In this document: positions 17,012-25,226 of the stretch, one piece after another
Layout of the letters: every line of letters begins with the position of its first letter
How positions within the stretch are numbered: the stretch's first letter is position 1
Source: an uncultured Cryptobacterium sp.
GTDB lineage: Bacteria > Actinomycetota > Coriobacteriia > Coriobacteriales > Eggerthellaceae
Reading direction: 5' to 3'
Length of the DNA: 64,000 nucleotides
Assembly (NCBI GenBank): GCA_958410215.1
Contig: CATYOF010000005.1
Span: forward strand, 54,839 to 118,838
The notes under the pieces: model-generated
Database searches by the model: none
Told to the model about the DNA's origin: nothing
Seen by the model: only the letters and a program-made list of their open reading frames with translations
Program-made: the position numbers and the translations under genes

Positions 17012-17725
17012 TTAGAAAGGTTTTCGCTGAGCAAGACCTACACGTCGAGGTAAGGTAACTGAAGGTTGAGAAACTTTCTTAAAAACAATAATCGAACGCT
17101 GAGTTTTGTTATCGCTAAGCGTAAAATTCTCTGCTTTTACAAACTCCATACCTAACTTACTGCAAATCTCTTTTGCATGATCTAGTTCTTCATTAACATT
17201 TTGAGACTTATAGCAAATTAAAAGCCCAGAATTAATAAGAAGGGGAGAAGCTAATTCAAGAAGAGAAGATAAAGATGATAAAGCACGGGCTGTTATAGCA
17301 CTAAAGCTTTCCGCTCTAACTTTTGCAAGATCTTCAATTCTTCCATTAAAGGTAGAAACAATATCATTAAGAGAAAGTTCACTAATTATCTTATTCAGAG
17401 CAGAAATTTTCTTACCTACAGAATCAGCTAATACAGTATTCCTACGAGTAACAATAGCAACAGGTAAACCAGGGAAGCCACCACCAGTACCCATATCAAG
17501 ATAATCGCCTTGTGGTGCCTCACTAATAAAAGGAATCCCTATTAAAGAATCTTCTACATGTAGAATTTTGGCAGTATCCCAATCGGTAATTCTTGTGAGG
17601 TTGGTATTTTTATTCTGTTCGATTACTTTTTGTAAATGCAAATCGAGCAGCTTACGCTGCTCGACAGTAAGATCTTGAAGTATATCCTTCATTTTATATT
17701 CCTTACATTGTTTCACGTGAAACAT
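17012..17725 (-). CDS. rsmG: 16S rRNA (guanine527-N7)-methyltransferase RsmG (GidB)
   Basis: SAM-dependent methyltransferase (up to 237 aa) acting on G527 of 16S rRNA; its loss gives low-level streptomycin resistance in other bacteria. NTNLTRITDWDTAKILHVEDSL is characteristic, the SAM loop is DMGTGGGFPGLP, and SARVRAESFSAITARALSSL-like sequence near residue 130 is typical (seen here as VRAESFSAITARALSSL). The first possible start, ATG 17725, overlaps the jag stop as TAATG and translates a parS site into MFHVKQ. The alternative ATG at 17692 has an AAGGAA site six bases upstream. Both begin before the domain and cannot be separated from sequence alone. Confidence 0.93.
   Translation of the reverse strand: MFHVKQCKEYKMKDILQDLTVEQRKLLDLHLQKVIEQNKNTNLTRITDWDTAKILHVEDSLIGIPFISEAPQGDYLDMGTGGGFPGLPVAIVTRRNTVLADSVGKKISALNKIISELSLNDIVSTFNGRIEDLAKVRAESFSAITARALSSLSSLLELASPLLINSGLLICYKSQNVNEELDHAKEICSKLGMEFVKAENFTLSDNKTQRSIIVFKKVSQPSVTLPRRVGLAQRKPF
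17709..17724. promoter_or_regulatory. parS site, perfect, in the rsmG start region
   Basis: Exact TGTTTCACGTGAAACA lying within the first codons of the longest rsmG reading frame, directly after the jag stop codon. Confidence 0.95.
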
Positions 17726-18282
17726 TAACGAGGAATTACTACTACACGACGGGCGCGACCTTCACCCTCAGAAACGGTTTCTACACGATCGTCGTCACGA
17801 AGAGCAATATGAATTAAACGACGCTCATAAGGAGTCATAGGACGAAGCTTGATGCTTCTGTCTTGATTGTAAGCCCGATCAGCTGCCTTACGAGCAATAT
17901 CCTCAAGCTTCTGACGCTGACGGCCCTTATAACCCTCAACATCAACAACGATTGGATAACGATAACCAACGGTACGAGAAGTAATAGATGAAATAAGGAA
18001 TTGAAGTGCATCCAAAGTCCTACCATGGCGACCGATAAGTACCGCTAGATCATCACCTGTGATATCGAGAATAAGTTCTCCTTCATCACCTTCATATTCA
18101 TCAATAGTAACTTCACCTACATTAAAGTATTTAAGAATATCCTGAATTGCAGCAATTGCCGTATCAGCTATATGGTCAACTTCTTCGTCGGTGTAAACAC
18201 GTTCCTCAGATTCTTCCACTTCGAAGTCTTCAGTAAGCTGATCATCATCTGTTTGGTTTTCTTCTAATAGTTCTTCACTCAT
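17725..18282 (-). CDS. jag: RNA-binding protein Jag/KhpB (SpoIIIJ-associated)
   Basis: KH-R3H RNA-binding protein (185 aa), also called KhpB or EloR, which binds small RNAs and mRNAs and affects cell elongation in other Gram-positives. The N-terminal ~60 residues are very acidic (SEELLEENQTDDDQLTEDFEVEE). A KH-II domain contains LIGRHGRTLDALQFL, and an R3H domain follows (KAADRAYNQDRSIKLRPMTPYERRLIHIAL) with a basic end RARRVVVIPR. The canonical Jag-N domain seems replaced by the short acidic segment. It lies directly downstream of yidC, the conserved partner arrangement, and overlaps the possible rsmG start by one base. Confidence 0.92.
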   Translation of the reverse strand: MSEELLEENQTDDDQLTEDFEVEESEERVYTDEEVDHIADTAIAAIQDILKYFNVGEVTIDEYEGDEGELILDITGDDLAVLIGRHGRTLDALQFLISSITSRTVGYRYPIVVDVEGYKGRQRQKLEDIARKAADRAYNQDRSIKLRPMTPYERRLIHIALRDDDRVETVSEGEGRARRVVVIPR

Positions 18283-18355
18283 AAAAACCCCTTACATTCA
18301 AATCTCCCCTTCACAAAGGAAGGGGAGGAGACGACAAAAAATATGTGTAATAAAA

Positions 18356-19129
18356 CTACTTGCTTTTCTTAGTAGGACGCTTTTTCTTAGTCTTGCGTAC
18401 AACGTCTACTTCAACGGGTTTTGGAGTAGTATCTTCGGCTTCAACGATTTCATCATGACGTTTGAAGATGCGAGTAGAAATAACTTGCTGTAAAACACCA
18501 AATACTGAAGAAGTAGCCCAGAACAACAATACGCCCGTAGGAGAGGTCCAACCAAGCCACAGCATGAATAAGGACATAATACCCATCATAATAAGCATTT
18601 GATTCTTCTGAGGGTTATTGGTGCCGCGCTGCTGCAAGACTGAAGGTAAGAAGGTACAGAACGCAAACAGCAAAAGAAGAATACCGTAAGGCAAGAACTG
18701 CATAAATCCTTGACTAAATACAGTACCGGGAGAATCGATAAGGGTAGGAAGGATGCTATAGAAGGAATACACCATACCTTCTGTACGTCCGCCCATTTCT
18801 TGCAATACCTGGAATAAGGCAACAAAGATGGGCATCTGAATAAGTAAAGGAAGACAACCCGTAATAGGATTAAATCCAATTTCCGCATAAACCTTCTGAA
18901 GCTCTTCAGCCTGACGCTGTTGGTCATTCGCATACTTTTCTTGAATTTCACGCATGCGAGGCTGGAATTGTTGCATCTTGTACGATGATTTAATCTGCTT
19001 CTGCATGAAAGGGAACATGATCAAGCGAAGAATCAAAGTAACGATGATAATCGCAAGACCCCAGTCACTTACAAAGTTATAAAAAAACTGAATGCAAAAG
19101 AAGATGGCGTCTTTAAATGCCTCCCACAT
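18356..19129 (-). CDS. yidC: Membrane protein insertase YidC/Oxa1
   Basis: Membrane insertase (257 aa) inserting proteins with or without SecYEG. Five hydrophobic segments are visible. The first begins near residue 20 (WGLAIIIVTLILRLIMFPF) and contains the conserved groove arginine (ILRLIMFPF). A cytoplasmic hairpin follows (QIKSSYKMQQFQPRMREIQEKY), and PLLIQMPIFVALFQVL marks the YidC core. The C-terminus is strongly basic (RKTKKKRPTKKSK), likely ribosome-contacting. It lacks the large periplasmic domain of proteobacterial YidC, as expected in Gram-positives. It sits between yidD and jag in the conserved order. Confidence 0.95.
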   Translation of the reverse strand: MWEAFKDAIFFCIQFFYNFVSDWGLAIIIVTLILRLIMFPFMQKQIKSSYKMQQFQPRMREIQEKYANDQQRQAEELQKVYAEIGFNPITGCLPLLIQMPIFVALFQVLQEMGGRTEGMVYSFYSILPTLIDSPGTVFSQGFMQFLPYGILLLLFAFCTFLPSVLQQRGTNNPQKNQMLIMMGIMSLFMLWLGWTSPTGVLLFWATSSVFGVLQQVISTRIFKRHDEIVEAEDTTPKPVEVDVVRKTKKKRPTKKSK

Positions 19130-19154
19130 TTACACTAAAATCCTCTCACTCGAT

Positions 19155-19439
19155 TTATTTACAATTCTTTATCCGGAAGTGAAATTCTTCCGGAACCGGA
19201 TCGTATCCTCTACCTCCACCGGGTCTACACCGAAGTATCCTTCGAATAGTAAGGTATAAACCTTTCAGGAAGCCAAATCTTTTTACTGCAGTTAACCCAT
19301 ACTGTGAACAAGTTGGGATAAAACGACAGGTTGCAGGTAGTAAAGGGGAAATTCCAAGCCGATAGAATTTAATCAATAAGATTAGAAGCTGCTGGGGGAT
19401 AGCTTTTATAAAGGTAAAGATTTTCTTCATAGCTATCAT
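19155..19439 (-). CDS. yidD: Membrane protein insertion efficiency factor YidD
   Basis: Small membrane-associated protein (94 aa) assisting YidC-dependent insertion. The signature is unmistakable: FYRLGISPLLPATCRFIPTCSQYGLTAVKRFGFLKG, followed by RRILRCRPGGGRGYDPVPE. The N-terminus is amphipathic and hydrophobic. ATG 19439 overlaps the rnpA stop as ATGA. A second ATG three codons on (19430) has the AAGG at a better distance and may be the real start (MKKIFTFIKAIPQQLL). Confidence 0.95.
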   Translation of the reverse strand: MIAMKKIFTFIKAIPQQLLILLIKFYRLGISPLLPATCRFIPTCSQYGLTAVKRFGFLKGLYLTIRRILRCRPGGGRGYDPVPEEFHFRIKNCK

Positions 19440-19771
19440 GCCTTAACTTCGTACGAATCAATAACCTTTCTACATGCTGAAAGCAGTTTAGTATATTCAA
19501 CCTTCGTAGTCTTGCGATTTGCAACAAAAAGAATGGTTAATTTTTGCCATGGACCACCAAGATCGTGACACACTGCTCTCATTCTTCGTTTGGCTCTATT
19601 ACGCCAAACAGCATTTCCGTTTTTCTTACCTGCAATAAAAGCAACACGGCCACTAGGGCCGTGTTGGGTATCCCCTTGATAAACAATTAATGTCATATAA
19701 GGAGTTGCATGTCGTTTTCCGTGCGAGAACAGGTAGGAGATCTCAGTGCTAGATTTAATAGTTCCTAACAC
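19436..19771 (-). CDS. rnpA: Ribonuclease P protein component
   Basis: Protein subunit of RNase P (111 aa), which supports removal of tRNA 5' leaders by the catalytic RNA. Recognisable elements are the N-terminal IKSSTEISYLFSHGKRHATPYMTLIVYQ and the RNR-type motif KKNGNAVWRNRAKRRMRAVCHD. The start is GTG 19771. It lies 18 bases downstream of rpmH and overlaps yidD by 4 bases (ATGA), the standard rpmH-rnpA-yidD arrangement. Confidence 0.95.
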   Translation of the reverse strand: MLGTIKSSTEISYLFSHGKRHATPYMTLIVYQGDTQHGPSGRVAFIAGKKNGNAVWRNRAKRRMRAVCHDLGGPWQKLTILFVANRKTTKVEYTKLLSACRKVIDSYEVKA

Positions 19772-19789
19772 GGTATCTCACAAGAAAAA

Positions 19790-19924
19790 CTAAACGGCAA
19801 GACGCTTACGGCCCTTAGCACGACGAGCAGAGAGAACAGCACGACCACTCTTGGTAGCCATGCGTGCACGGAAGCCGTGGGTCTTGGCGCGCTTATGGGT
19901 GTTTGGTTGATAGGTGCGCTTCAT
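19790..19924 (-). CDS. rpmH: 50S ribosomal protein L34
   Basis: Ribosomal protein bL34 (44 aa), MKRTYQPNTHKRAKTHGFRARM..., basic and full length. ATG 19924 is chosen because the conserved N-terminus starts there with a GAAAGGA site upstream, although the frame is open further upstream. It heads the leftward cluster running away from the origin. Confidence 0.98.
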   Translation of the reverse strand: MKRTYQPNTHKRAKTHGFRARMATKSGRAVLSARRAKGRKRLAV

Positions 19925-20772
19925 GTACGTTTTCCTTTCAGATTTACAGTAACTTTGAAATTGTACGATACAGAATCCATCAGTCAAGAATATAAATTCA
20001 AAAAAGCCTTATAAAAGCCACGTCACCACAGAACATTCACGGATTTTCCTGTAAATGTTTTATAAATGCTTTTTCTGAAAGTATCTTCTTTTAAATAGAT
20101 ATCCTCCCTACATAACGAATACCTTTATAGAAGCTGAATACCTTCGTGGAAATTTTTAATAAGCACAGGGACACCACTAAAAGCACCTTAGGTAATATAT
20201 TTTTTCTACCATTAAATTTAGTTATCCACATTTTTGATATGTAGCAATGTGGATAATGTGGATAACTTACCAGGTGTTTTTGTAAAACCGTTTTAACAAT
20301 CAACAATGCGCTTTCGGTGTTCTCCCACCATATTTTTAGACCCTATAACCCTGCCTGGTACTTTTTTAGATAGAAATTTGAAATAAGCGTTTAACCTGGT
20401 GTTTTGTCTTAAAGCACAGGAGTTACAGAAATGCAATACTTGAATTTATAAAACTGTAATTTCACGTGAAACATACCTTCCTAAAAAGAAAAATCATGCT
20501 GCAAGGGGCGTTATTTCATAAAGCTGCGTGCAAAGTTTTCCATATTCCTTTTCCATGTTTTCACTCTTTTTTATTCTTGTTTTCAACGTTTTCCACATTT
20601 TCTTGAAAGAATGTTGAAAACTCCGAAAACATACAGGAAAACTCGTGGAATAATTGAAAAAAACTGACTTGCTGACTAAAATATGAGCGAAAAGCTGCTC
20701 GGTTTATTCATTTCGAGAGGTGAATAACTGAGCTATTTTCATCTTTCCTGGAAAACGAACCGAAAAAGTAGC
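19925..20772. other. Putative origin region: DnaA boxes, AT-rich DNA, parS-like site
   Basis: No credible gene lies in these 848 bases. Three perfect DnaA boxes occur at 20222-20230 (TTATCCACA), 20248-20256 and 20257-20265 (both TGTGGATAA, adjacent). A TTTTCCACA variant is at 20589-20597. An AT-rich stretch with TAATATATTTTTT lies just left of the boxes (about 20190-20220). GTTTTCC or its complement GGAAAAC recurs at 20535, 20588, 20636 and 20750, and an inverted pair GTTTTCAAC/GTTGAAAAC spans 20579-20621. Genes diverge on both sides, as expected for an origin. The assignment is inference from box clustering and gene order. Confidence 0.75.
20458..20473. promoter_or_regulatory. parS-like site, two mismatches
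   Basis: AATTTCACGTGAAACA between rpmH and the GHKL gene retains the CACGTG core and one full half-site of parS. Confidence 0.6.
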
Positions 20773-22002
20773 ATGGCACCAGAAAACACTCCACATACTC
20801 AACCAGATCACCAATCCGAAGATCCTGAGATCTTAATTGATAATGCAAAAGTGGAGGATTCTTCACCGCAGCTACCCCCTTACGCTTACACCGTAAACGG
20901 GGGAGTGCCACCGCTACCAAATCAAATGTCTTATTACTATCCTCAAGCGATATATAACCCATCCACGATGCCAGCATATATGCCCTACGTAACAGGTATG
21001 GAAGGGTTACCGAATAATGTCGTAGTACCAAGTGGTGCCACCGCATACAACACTTACCCACAATCAACCACCACAACTACAGAACAGCAAGCGCAAACAA
21101 CTCAACAGGGGCAACCAGTCCAAGCGGTATTTCAGTATCAAAACCCAATACCACAAACACAGCAAGCGCCATTTATTCCCCAAAAGGAAGGGATAGCTTC
21201 ACAAAGCCAAAGCATGCGGGAGGATATTAGATATCCAAACAATGAAGGTACCACACCTTTACCTCATGACACCCAAGAGGCAACGATCTTTGATTACACG
21301 TATATAACTTCACCAGCGCGTATAGCGATTTACGATGATTTAAAATCAGCTCCACGCGTAATAGAAATTACCGGGGCACCCACCCATGAATATATCGAAC
21401 GTATAGCTTCCCTAACCTATAAACATGCAAAGGAAGAAGGGGGAATTATTCCCTATACGGTTATTCGTGAAGTATCGGAAAACTTTATCCACGCACAGTT
21501 CCAAGAAATTGTGGTTTCTATTATGGATAAGGGAAATACTATTCGCTTTGCGGATCAAGGTCCCGGTATTGCCCATAAAGACCTTGTGCAAGAACCCGGC
21601 TTTTCTTCCGCTACAGAACCTATGAAGCGCTACATTCGTGGCGTAGGTTCAGGGCTGCCAATCGTAAAAGATTACCTGGACACTACTCACGGTTATATCG
21701 AAATTGAGGACAATATTAATAAAGGCTCTGTAGTGACTATAAGTCTTGTAGCTTCACGAAGCATTCATGACGAACAACCAGATCTTGCTATACCTGAATT
21801 AACTGAAAATGAACAACGAATTTTGCAAGCCTTGCTACCCGATAAAGCACTAGGTATTACCGAAATTCATAACGAAACAGGGATAGCAGTTGCTAGTATC
21901 CATACGGCATTATCAAAGATGGAAGACCAAAAACTGGTAGAAAAGATCAATAAGAAACGAAAGCTTACGGTTTTTGGAGAACGAGTAACACTTTCACTTT
22001 AG
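20773..22002 (+). CDS. GHKL-type ATPase with C-terminal winged helix, upstream of dnaA
   Basis: 409 aa; family not named with confidence. Residues 1-170 are Pro/Gln/Thr/Tyr-rich and disordered-looking. Residues about 195-330 form a histidine-kinase-like ATPase fold with an N-box (REVSENFIHA, 232-241), a G1 box (DQGPGI, 261-266) and a G2 box (GVGSGLPIVKDYL, 290-302). No dimerisation/phosphoacceptor histidine domain is visible, so it is not a normal sensor kinase. Residues about 343-403 look like a winged helix-turn-helix (ITEIHNETGIAVASIHTALSKMEDQKLV, then a basic wing KINKKRKLTVFGE). It reads toward dnaA, 98 bases upstream of its start. No good ribosome-binding site precedes ATG 20773. It may be an ATP-responsive DNA-binding regulator of the origin or dnaA promoter; this is inference. 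Confidence 0.82.
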   Translation: MAPENTPHTQPDHQSEDPEILIDNAKVEDSSPQLPPYAYTVNGGVPPLPNQMSYYYPQAIYNPSTMPAYMPYVTGMEGLPNNVVVPSGATAYNTYPQSTTTTTEQQAQTTQQGQPVQAVFQYQNPIPQTQQAPFIPQKEGIASQSQSMREDIRYPNNEGTTPLPHDTQEATIFDYTYITSPARIAIYDDLKSAPRVIEITGAPTHEYIERIASLTYKHAKEEGGIIPYTVIREVSENFIHAQFQEIVVSIMDKGNTIRFADQGPGIAHKDLVQEPGFSSATEPMKRYIRGVGSGLPIVKDYLDTTHGYIEIEDNINKGSVVTISLVASRSIHDEQPDLAIPELTENEQRILQALLPDKALGITEIHNETGIAVASIHTALSKMEDQKLVEKINKKRKLTVFGERVTLSL

Positions 22003-22100
22003 AATCAGAAAAACAGAGCTTCAGAACTCTATATAATAGGAAGTTACTAAAGAACCAAAAAACTAAAAGTAAACAAAGAAACCCAAGGTAAAACTACGCT

Positions 22101-23771
22101 ATGGATTTAACAGAACTTTGGACAAATCTTATACATCAAATTAAGTCGTACCCTAATGTAAATGCATCACAGATTGATGCATTCTTTTCCCGTGTGCAAC
22201 TTCAGGCTGCAAGCCAAGGTTTTGTAATGTTTACCTCGGATAATAGCTTCATTAAAGACTGGATTGAAAAGCACTACATAAAAGATATTCAACAGGCATT
22301 GAAGGATATCTACGGAACCGATTTTATTGTACAAATTGAAGTAGATCCTACTTCTACCCCTATTGCGCCCTTACCAGAAACCGCGCCCACTCCTTCACAG
22401 GATGTACCAGCATCGATTCAGTCGACACCAGCTTATCCTCAAGCAACTCCTGAAGGGGCATTCAGAAAAGAAGCTCCTAGTTCTTCTATGGATTCTTATA
22501 AGATGCAAAATCCTGCAAAGATACTTAACACTATGCAACAGGGTGATCCCAAACCGCAACGGTCTCCCTTATCAGAAGAAGGATTTTACCAGGAACAACC
22601 CCACTCGGAATACCATAAGGATCCTCACAAAAAGCCATTAGAGCAAAATTCGGGATCAACCTTAGAAGCTAAAACAACTTCCTTGCCAAGTTCTTCAAAG
22701 CCAAGGGGTACTGAAGGATCTAACAGCCTTACTTTTGAAACTTTTGTTATGGGTGATTCAAATCGTATGGCGTATTCAATGGCGGTTGAAGTTGCGGAAA
22801 AGCCAGGTTCTTCCGCGCTTAATCCTCTATTTATTTACGGACGCAGCGGTGTGGGAAAAACGCATCTTTTATGCGCTATAAAAAACTATATTAATGAACA
22901 GTATGAAGATTTTAATGTCATCTACATTGATTCAATGGAGTTGGTAAATCGCTATTCCGATGCAGCTATAGAAAAGAATGTCGACAAACAAAGCTTTAAA
23001 AACTTTGAAAATTTCTTCCAGCAAGCTGATGTACTTCTTATTGACGATATTCAAGGCTTACAAGGTAAACCAGGCACCCTTGATACCTTATTCCGTATCT
23101 TCAATAAGATGATTCCCAAAGGAAAACAGTTTGTCTTTTCTGCAGACCGCGCTCCTAAAAATATCGACCTCGATGAACGTTATGTTTCACGTTTTAATTC
23201 AGGGGCAACTATCGATATTCAACCGCCTGATGACGAAACAAAACGAAACATTATTAAAAGCTTTATAGCGGAATATAAAAATGAAGAAGACCTACCCTTT
23301 ACTATCTCGGATAGCATCCTTGACTATATCGTAGATAATTCAAGCTCCAATATACGCGAGCTTAAAAGCGCAATTACTAACGTTATCTTCGCGCTTAAGA
23401 TGGATAAAAGCCACGAATTATCAGAAAGTCGTGTGAAAGAACTTTTAGGGAATCACTTTATTGGCGGCGGCAAAAAGCGTATTACTATCGAAATGGTACA
23501 AGGTGCCGTAGAAGATTTCTATGGGGTTGCTCACAAGGATTTAGTAGGTAAAAAGAAAGAACGACGTATTGTACACCCTAGACAGGTGGCTATATATCTT
23601 TGTCGTGAACTTTCCGAAACAACCCTTAAGAATATTGGTAATGCATTCAATCGCGACCACACTACGGTTATGCACTCCTGCGATTTGATTACAAACCAAC
23701 TACAAGAAGACCGTAATCTTCGCGAAGAGCTTGAAGCAATCAGGGAAAAAATTCGCATCCAGCAGTATTAA
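22101..23771 (+). CDS. dnaA: Chromosomal replication initiator DnaA
   Basis: Origin-binding AAA+ initiator (556 aa) that binds DnaA boxes, opens DNA and loads DnaB. Domain I is about residues 1-85 (LWTNLIHQIKSYPNVN...). Domain II is a long, Pro/Ser/Gln-rich linker to about 210. Domain III contains Walker A GRSGVGKTHLL (about 246-256), Walker B LLIDDIQ and the sensor/arginine finger region ERYVSRFNSGATIDI. Domain IV ends with the DNA-binding signature FNRDHTTVMHSCDLI. ATG 22101 has an AAGG about 12 bases upstream. DnaA boxes lie both upstream (20222-20265) and downstream (23772-24128), consistent with a bipartite origin and autoregulation. Confidence 0.97.
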   Translation: MDLTELWTNLIHQIKSYPNVNASQIDAFFSRVQLQAASQGFVMFTSDNSFIKDWIEKHYIKDIQQALKDIYGTDFIVQIEVDPTSTPIAPLPETAPTPSQDVPASIQSTPAYPQATPEGAFRKEAPSSSMDSYKMQNPAKILNTMQQGDPKPQRSPLSEEGFYQEQPHSEYHKDPHKKPLEQNSGSTLEAKTTSLPSSSKPRGTEGSNSLTFETFVMGDSNRMAYSMAVEVAEKPGSSALNPLFIYGRSGVGKTHLLCAIKNYINEQYEDFNVIYIDSMELVNRYSDAAIEKNVDKQSFKNFENFFQQADVLLIDDIQGLQGKPGTLDTLFRIFNKMIPKGKQFVFSADRAPKNIDLDERYVSRFNSGATIDIQPPDDETKRNIIKSFIAEYKNEEDLPFTISDSILDYIVDNSSSNIRELKSAITNVIFALKMDKSHELSESRVKELLGNHFIGGGKKRITIEMVQGAVEDFYGVAHKDLVGKKKERRIVHPRQVAIYLCRELSETTLKNIGNAFNRDHTTVMHSCDLITNQLQEDRNLREELEAIREKIRIQQY

Positions 23772-24128
23772 ATTACTAACGATACAAAGTGGTATAACCG
23801 CTCCAAAATAAAGTGGAAAACTAACCTTTTCTGTGAATAAAGTTTTCCCCACCTTTTCCACGAGGAAAACAGGTGTGGTATTCCACAAGATTTAAACCAA
23901 CCATTTTATTAAGCGCGAACAGGCAAAAGGTACGTTATCAACAAATCAACGCTGCTTATTACTTCTATGATTAGTATTTAATTAAGAAGAATAAGAAGAA
24001 AAAACTAAGGGGAAAATTTCTGGCAACGTGAATCTTAATTGCTTGCAAACGCAAGCAACAAGAACAGGTATCATACAGACACACACTATTCTTTGTAGTG
24101 ATATAAAGGTAATCATAGAGGAGCTTTA
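23772..24128. other. dnaA-dnaN intergenic region with DnaA-box variants
   Basis: No gene is seen in these 357 bases. DnaA-box-like sequences occur at 23832-23840 (TGTGAATAA) and 23935-23943 (TTATCAACA), each with one deviation from consensus. GGAAAAC/GTTTTCC heptamers recur at 23815, 23842 and 23864, as in the rpmH-side intergenic region. It also holds the dnaN promoter. It is probably the second half of a bipartite origin. Confidence 0.6.
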
Positions 24129-25226
24129 ATGAAATTCAGTATCAACCAATCAGAACTTCAAAACGCCCTTTCTGTATGCGTTAAAGGTTCTTCTACTCGT
24201 TCAACACTTTCTATTCTTGCAGGAGTGTATCTCAAAGCTGAAGAGGGAACCTTAACGCTACAAACTACAAATTTGGAACTTTCTATCAAGGTAACCTGCC
24301 CAGCTTTAGTGGAAGAGCAAGGCGAATCAGTGGTACCCGCTAAGCTCTTTCTTGATATCGTAAAAAATCTTCCCGATATGGCAGTACGTATCGAATCAGA
24401 CGATGCTACCGCTTCGGTATTCTGTGATACCACCACGTTTTCATTGAAAGCTCTTAATCCTCTTGATTTTCCTGCGTTTCCCGAAGTTGAAGCAGAACAG
24501 GAAGCACAATTTCCTTTTTCCGCTTTTGCCACCATGGTTAAAAGAACAGCAAAAGTGGTATCACATGATGAAACCCGTGCAGTGCTTACTGGTGTTTTAG
24601 TTTCCTGTGTGGGGAATGAATTAAAGATGGTCGCTACCGACTCGTATCGTTTAGCGGTAAGCGAAACCGAACTTAATCAACCTTGTCCGGAAGAATTCGA
24701 AGCAGTAATAGCAGGTTCTTTCCTGAATGATATTGCTTCTCTTCCTCAGTCGGACCAGCCCATAACTTTAGCGTTAAGTGAAAATCAAATTATTGTTTCA
24801 TATCAGGACACTACCTTTATTAATCGTCGTATAGAAGGAACATTCCCTAATTACAAGCAGCTTATTGCTGATGGATTTTCCACGCGGGTAACCCTTTCAA
24901 CGCATGCGTTAACTGATGCCGTGCGTCGCGTATCGCTACTGAGTAATAAAGTTTCCCCTGTTCAGATTAAAGTTGATGCTGAAGCAGGGGTTATGACACT
25001 GGTTACTAATTCTCAGGATATTGGTAACGCGCAAGAAAACCTTATCTGTGAAATTGAGGGAGAATCGGTTGATATCGCCTTTAATTATTCGTTTTTACTG
25101 GATGGTTTAAATTCAATTACTACCGATGCTGTTCATCTGGATTTATTTGGCTCTATGAAGCCTGGAATTTTGCGTGCTACGGAAGGTGAAAACTTCCTCT
25201 ATTTAATCATGCCTGTGCGAGTGTAG
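24129..25226 (+). CDS. dnaN: DNA polymerase III sliding clamp (beta subunit)
   Basis: Sliding clamp (365 aa) that tethers polymerase III to DNA. It begins MKFSINQSELQNALSVCVKGSSTRSTLSILAGVYLKAEEGTLTL and shows the repeating three-domain clamp pattern, with TDSYRLAVSETEL in domain 2, GTFPNYKQLI, and the conserved C-terminus LYLIMPVRV. Length is standard. ATG 24129 follows GAGGAG. It is immediately followed by recF with no gap. Confidence 0.98.
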   Translation: MKFSINQSELQNALSVCVKGSSTRSTLSILAGVYLKAEEGTLTLQTTNLELSIKVTCPALVEEQGESVVPAKLFLDIVKNLPDMAVRIESDDATASVFCDTTTFSLKALNPLDFPAFPEVEAEQEAQFPFSAFATMVKRTAKVVSHDETRAVLTGVLVSCVGNELKMVATDSYRLAVSETELNQPCPEEFEAVIAGSFLNDIASLPQSDQPITLALSENQIIVSYQDTTFINRRIEGTFPNYKQLIADGFSTRVTLSTHALTDAVRRVSLLSNKVSPVQIKVDAEAGVMTLVTNSQDIGNAQENLICEIEGESVDIAFNYSFLLDGLNSITTDAVHLDLFGSMKPGILRATEGENFLYLIMPVRV

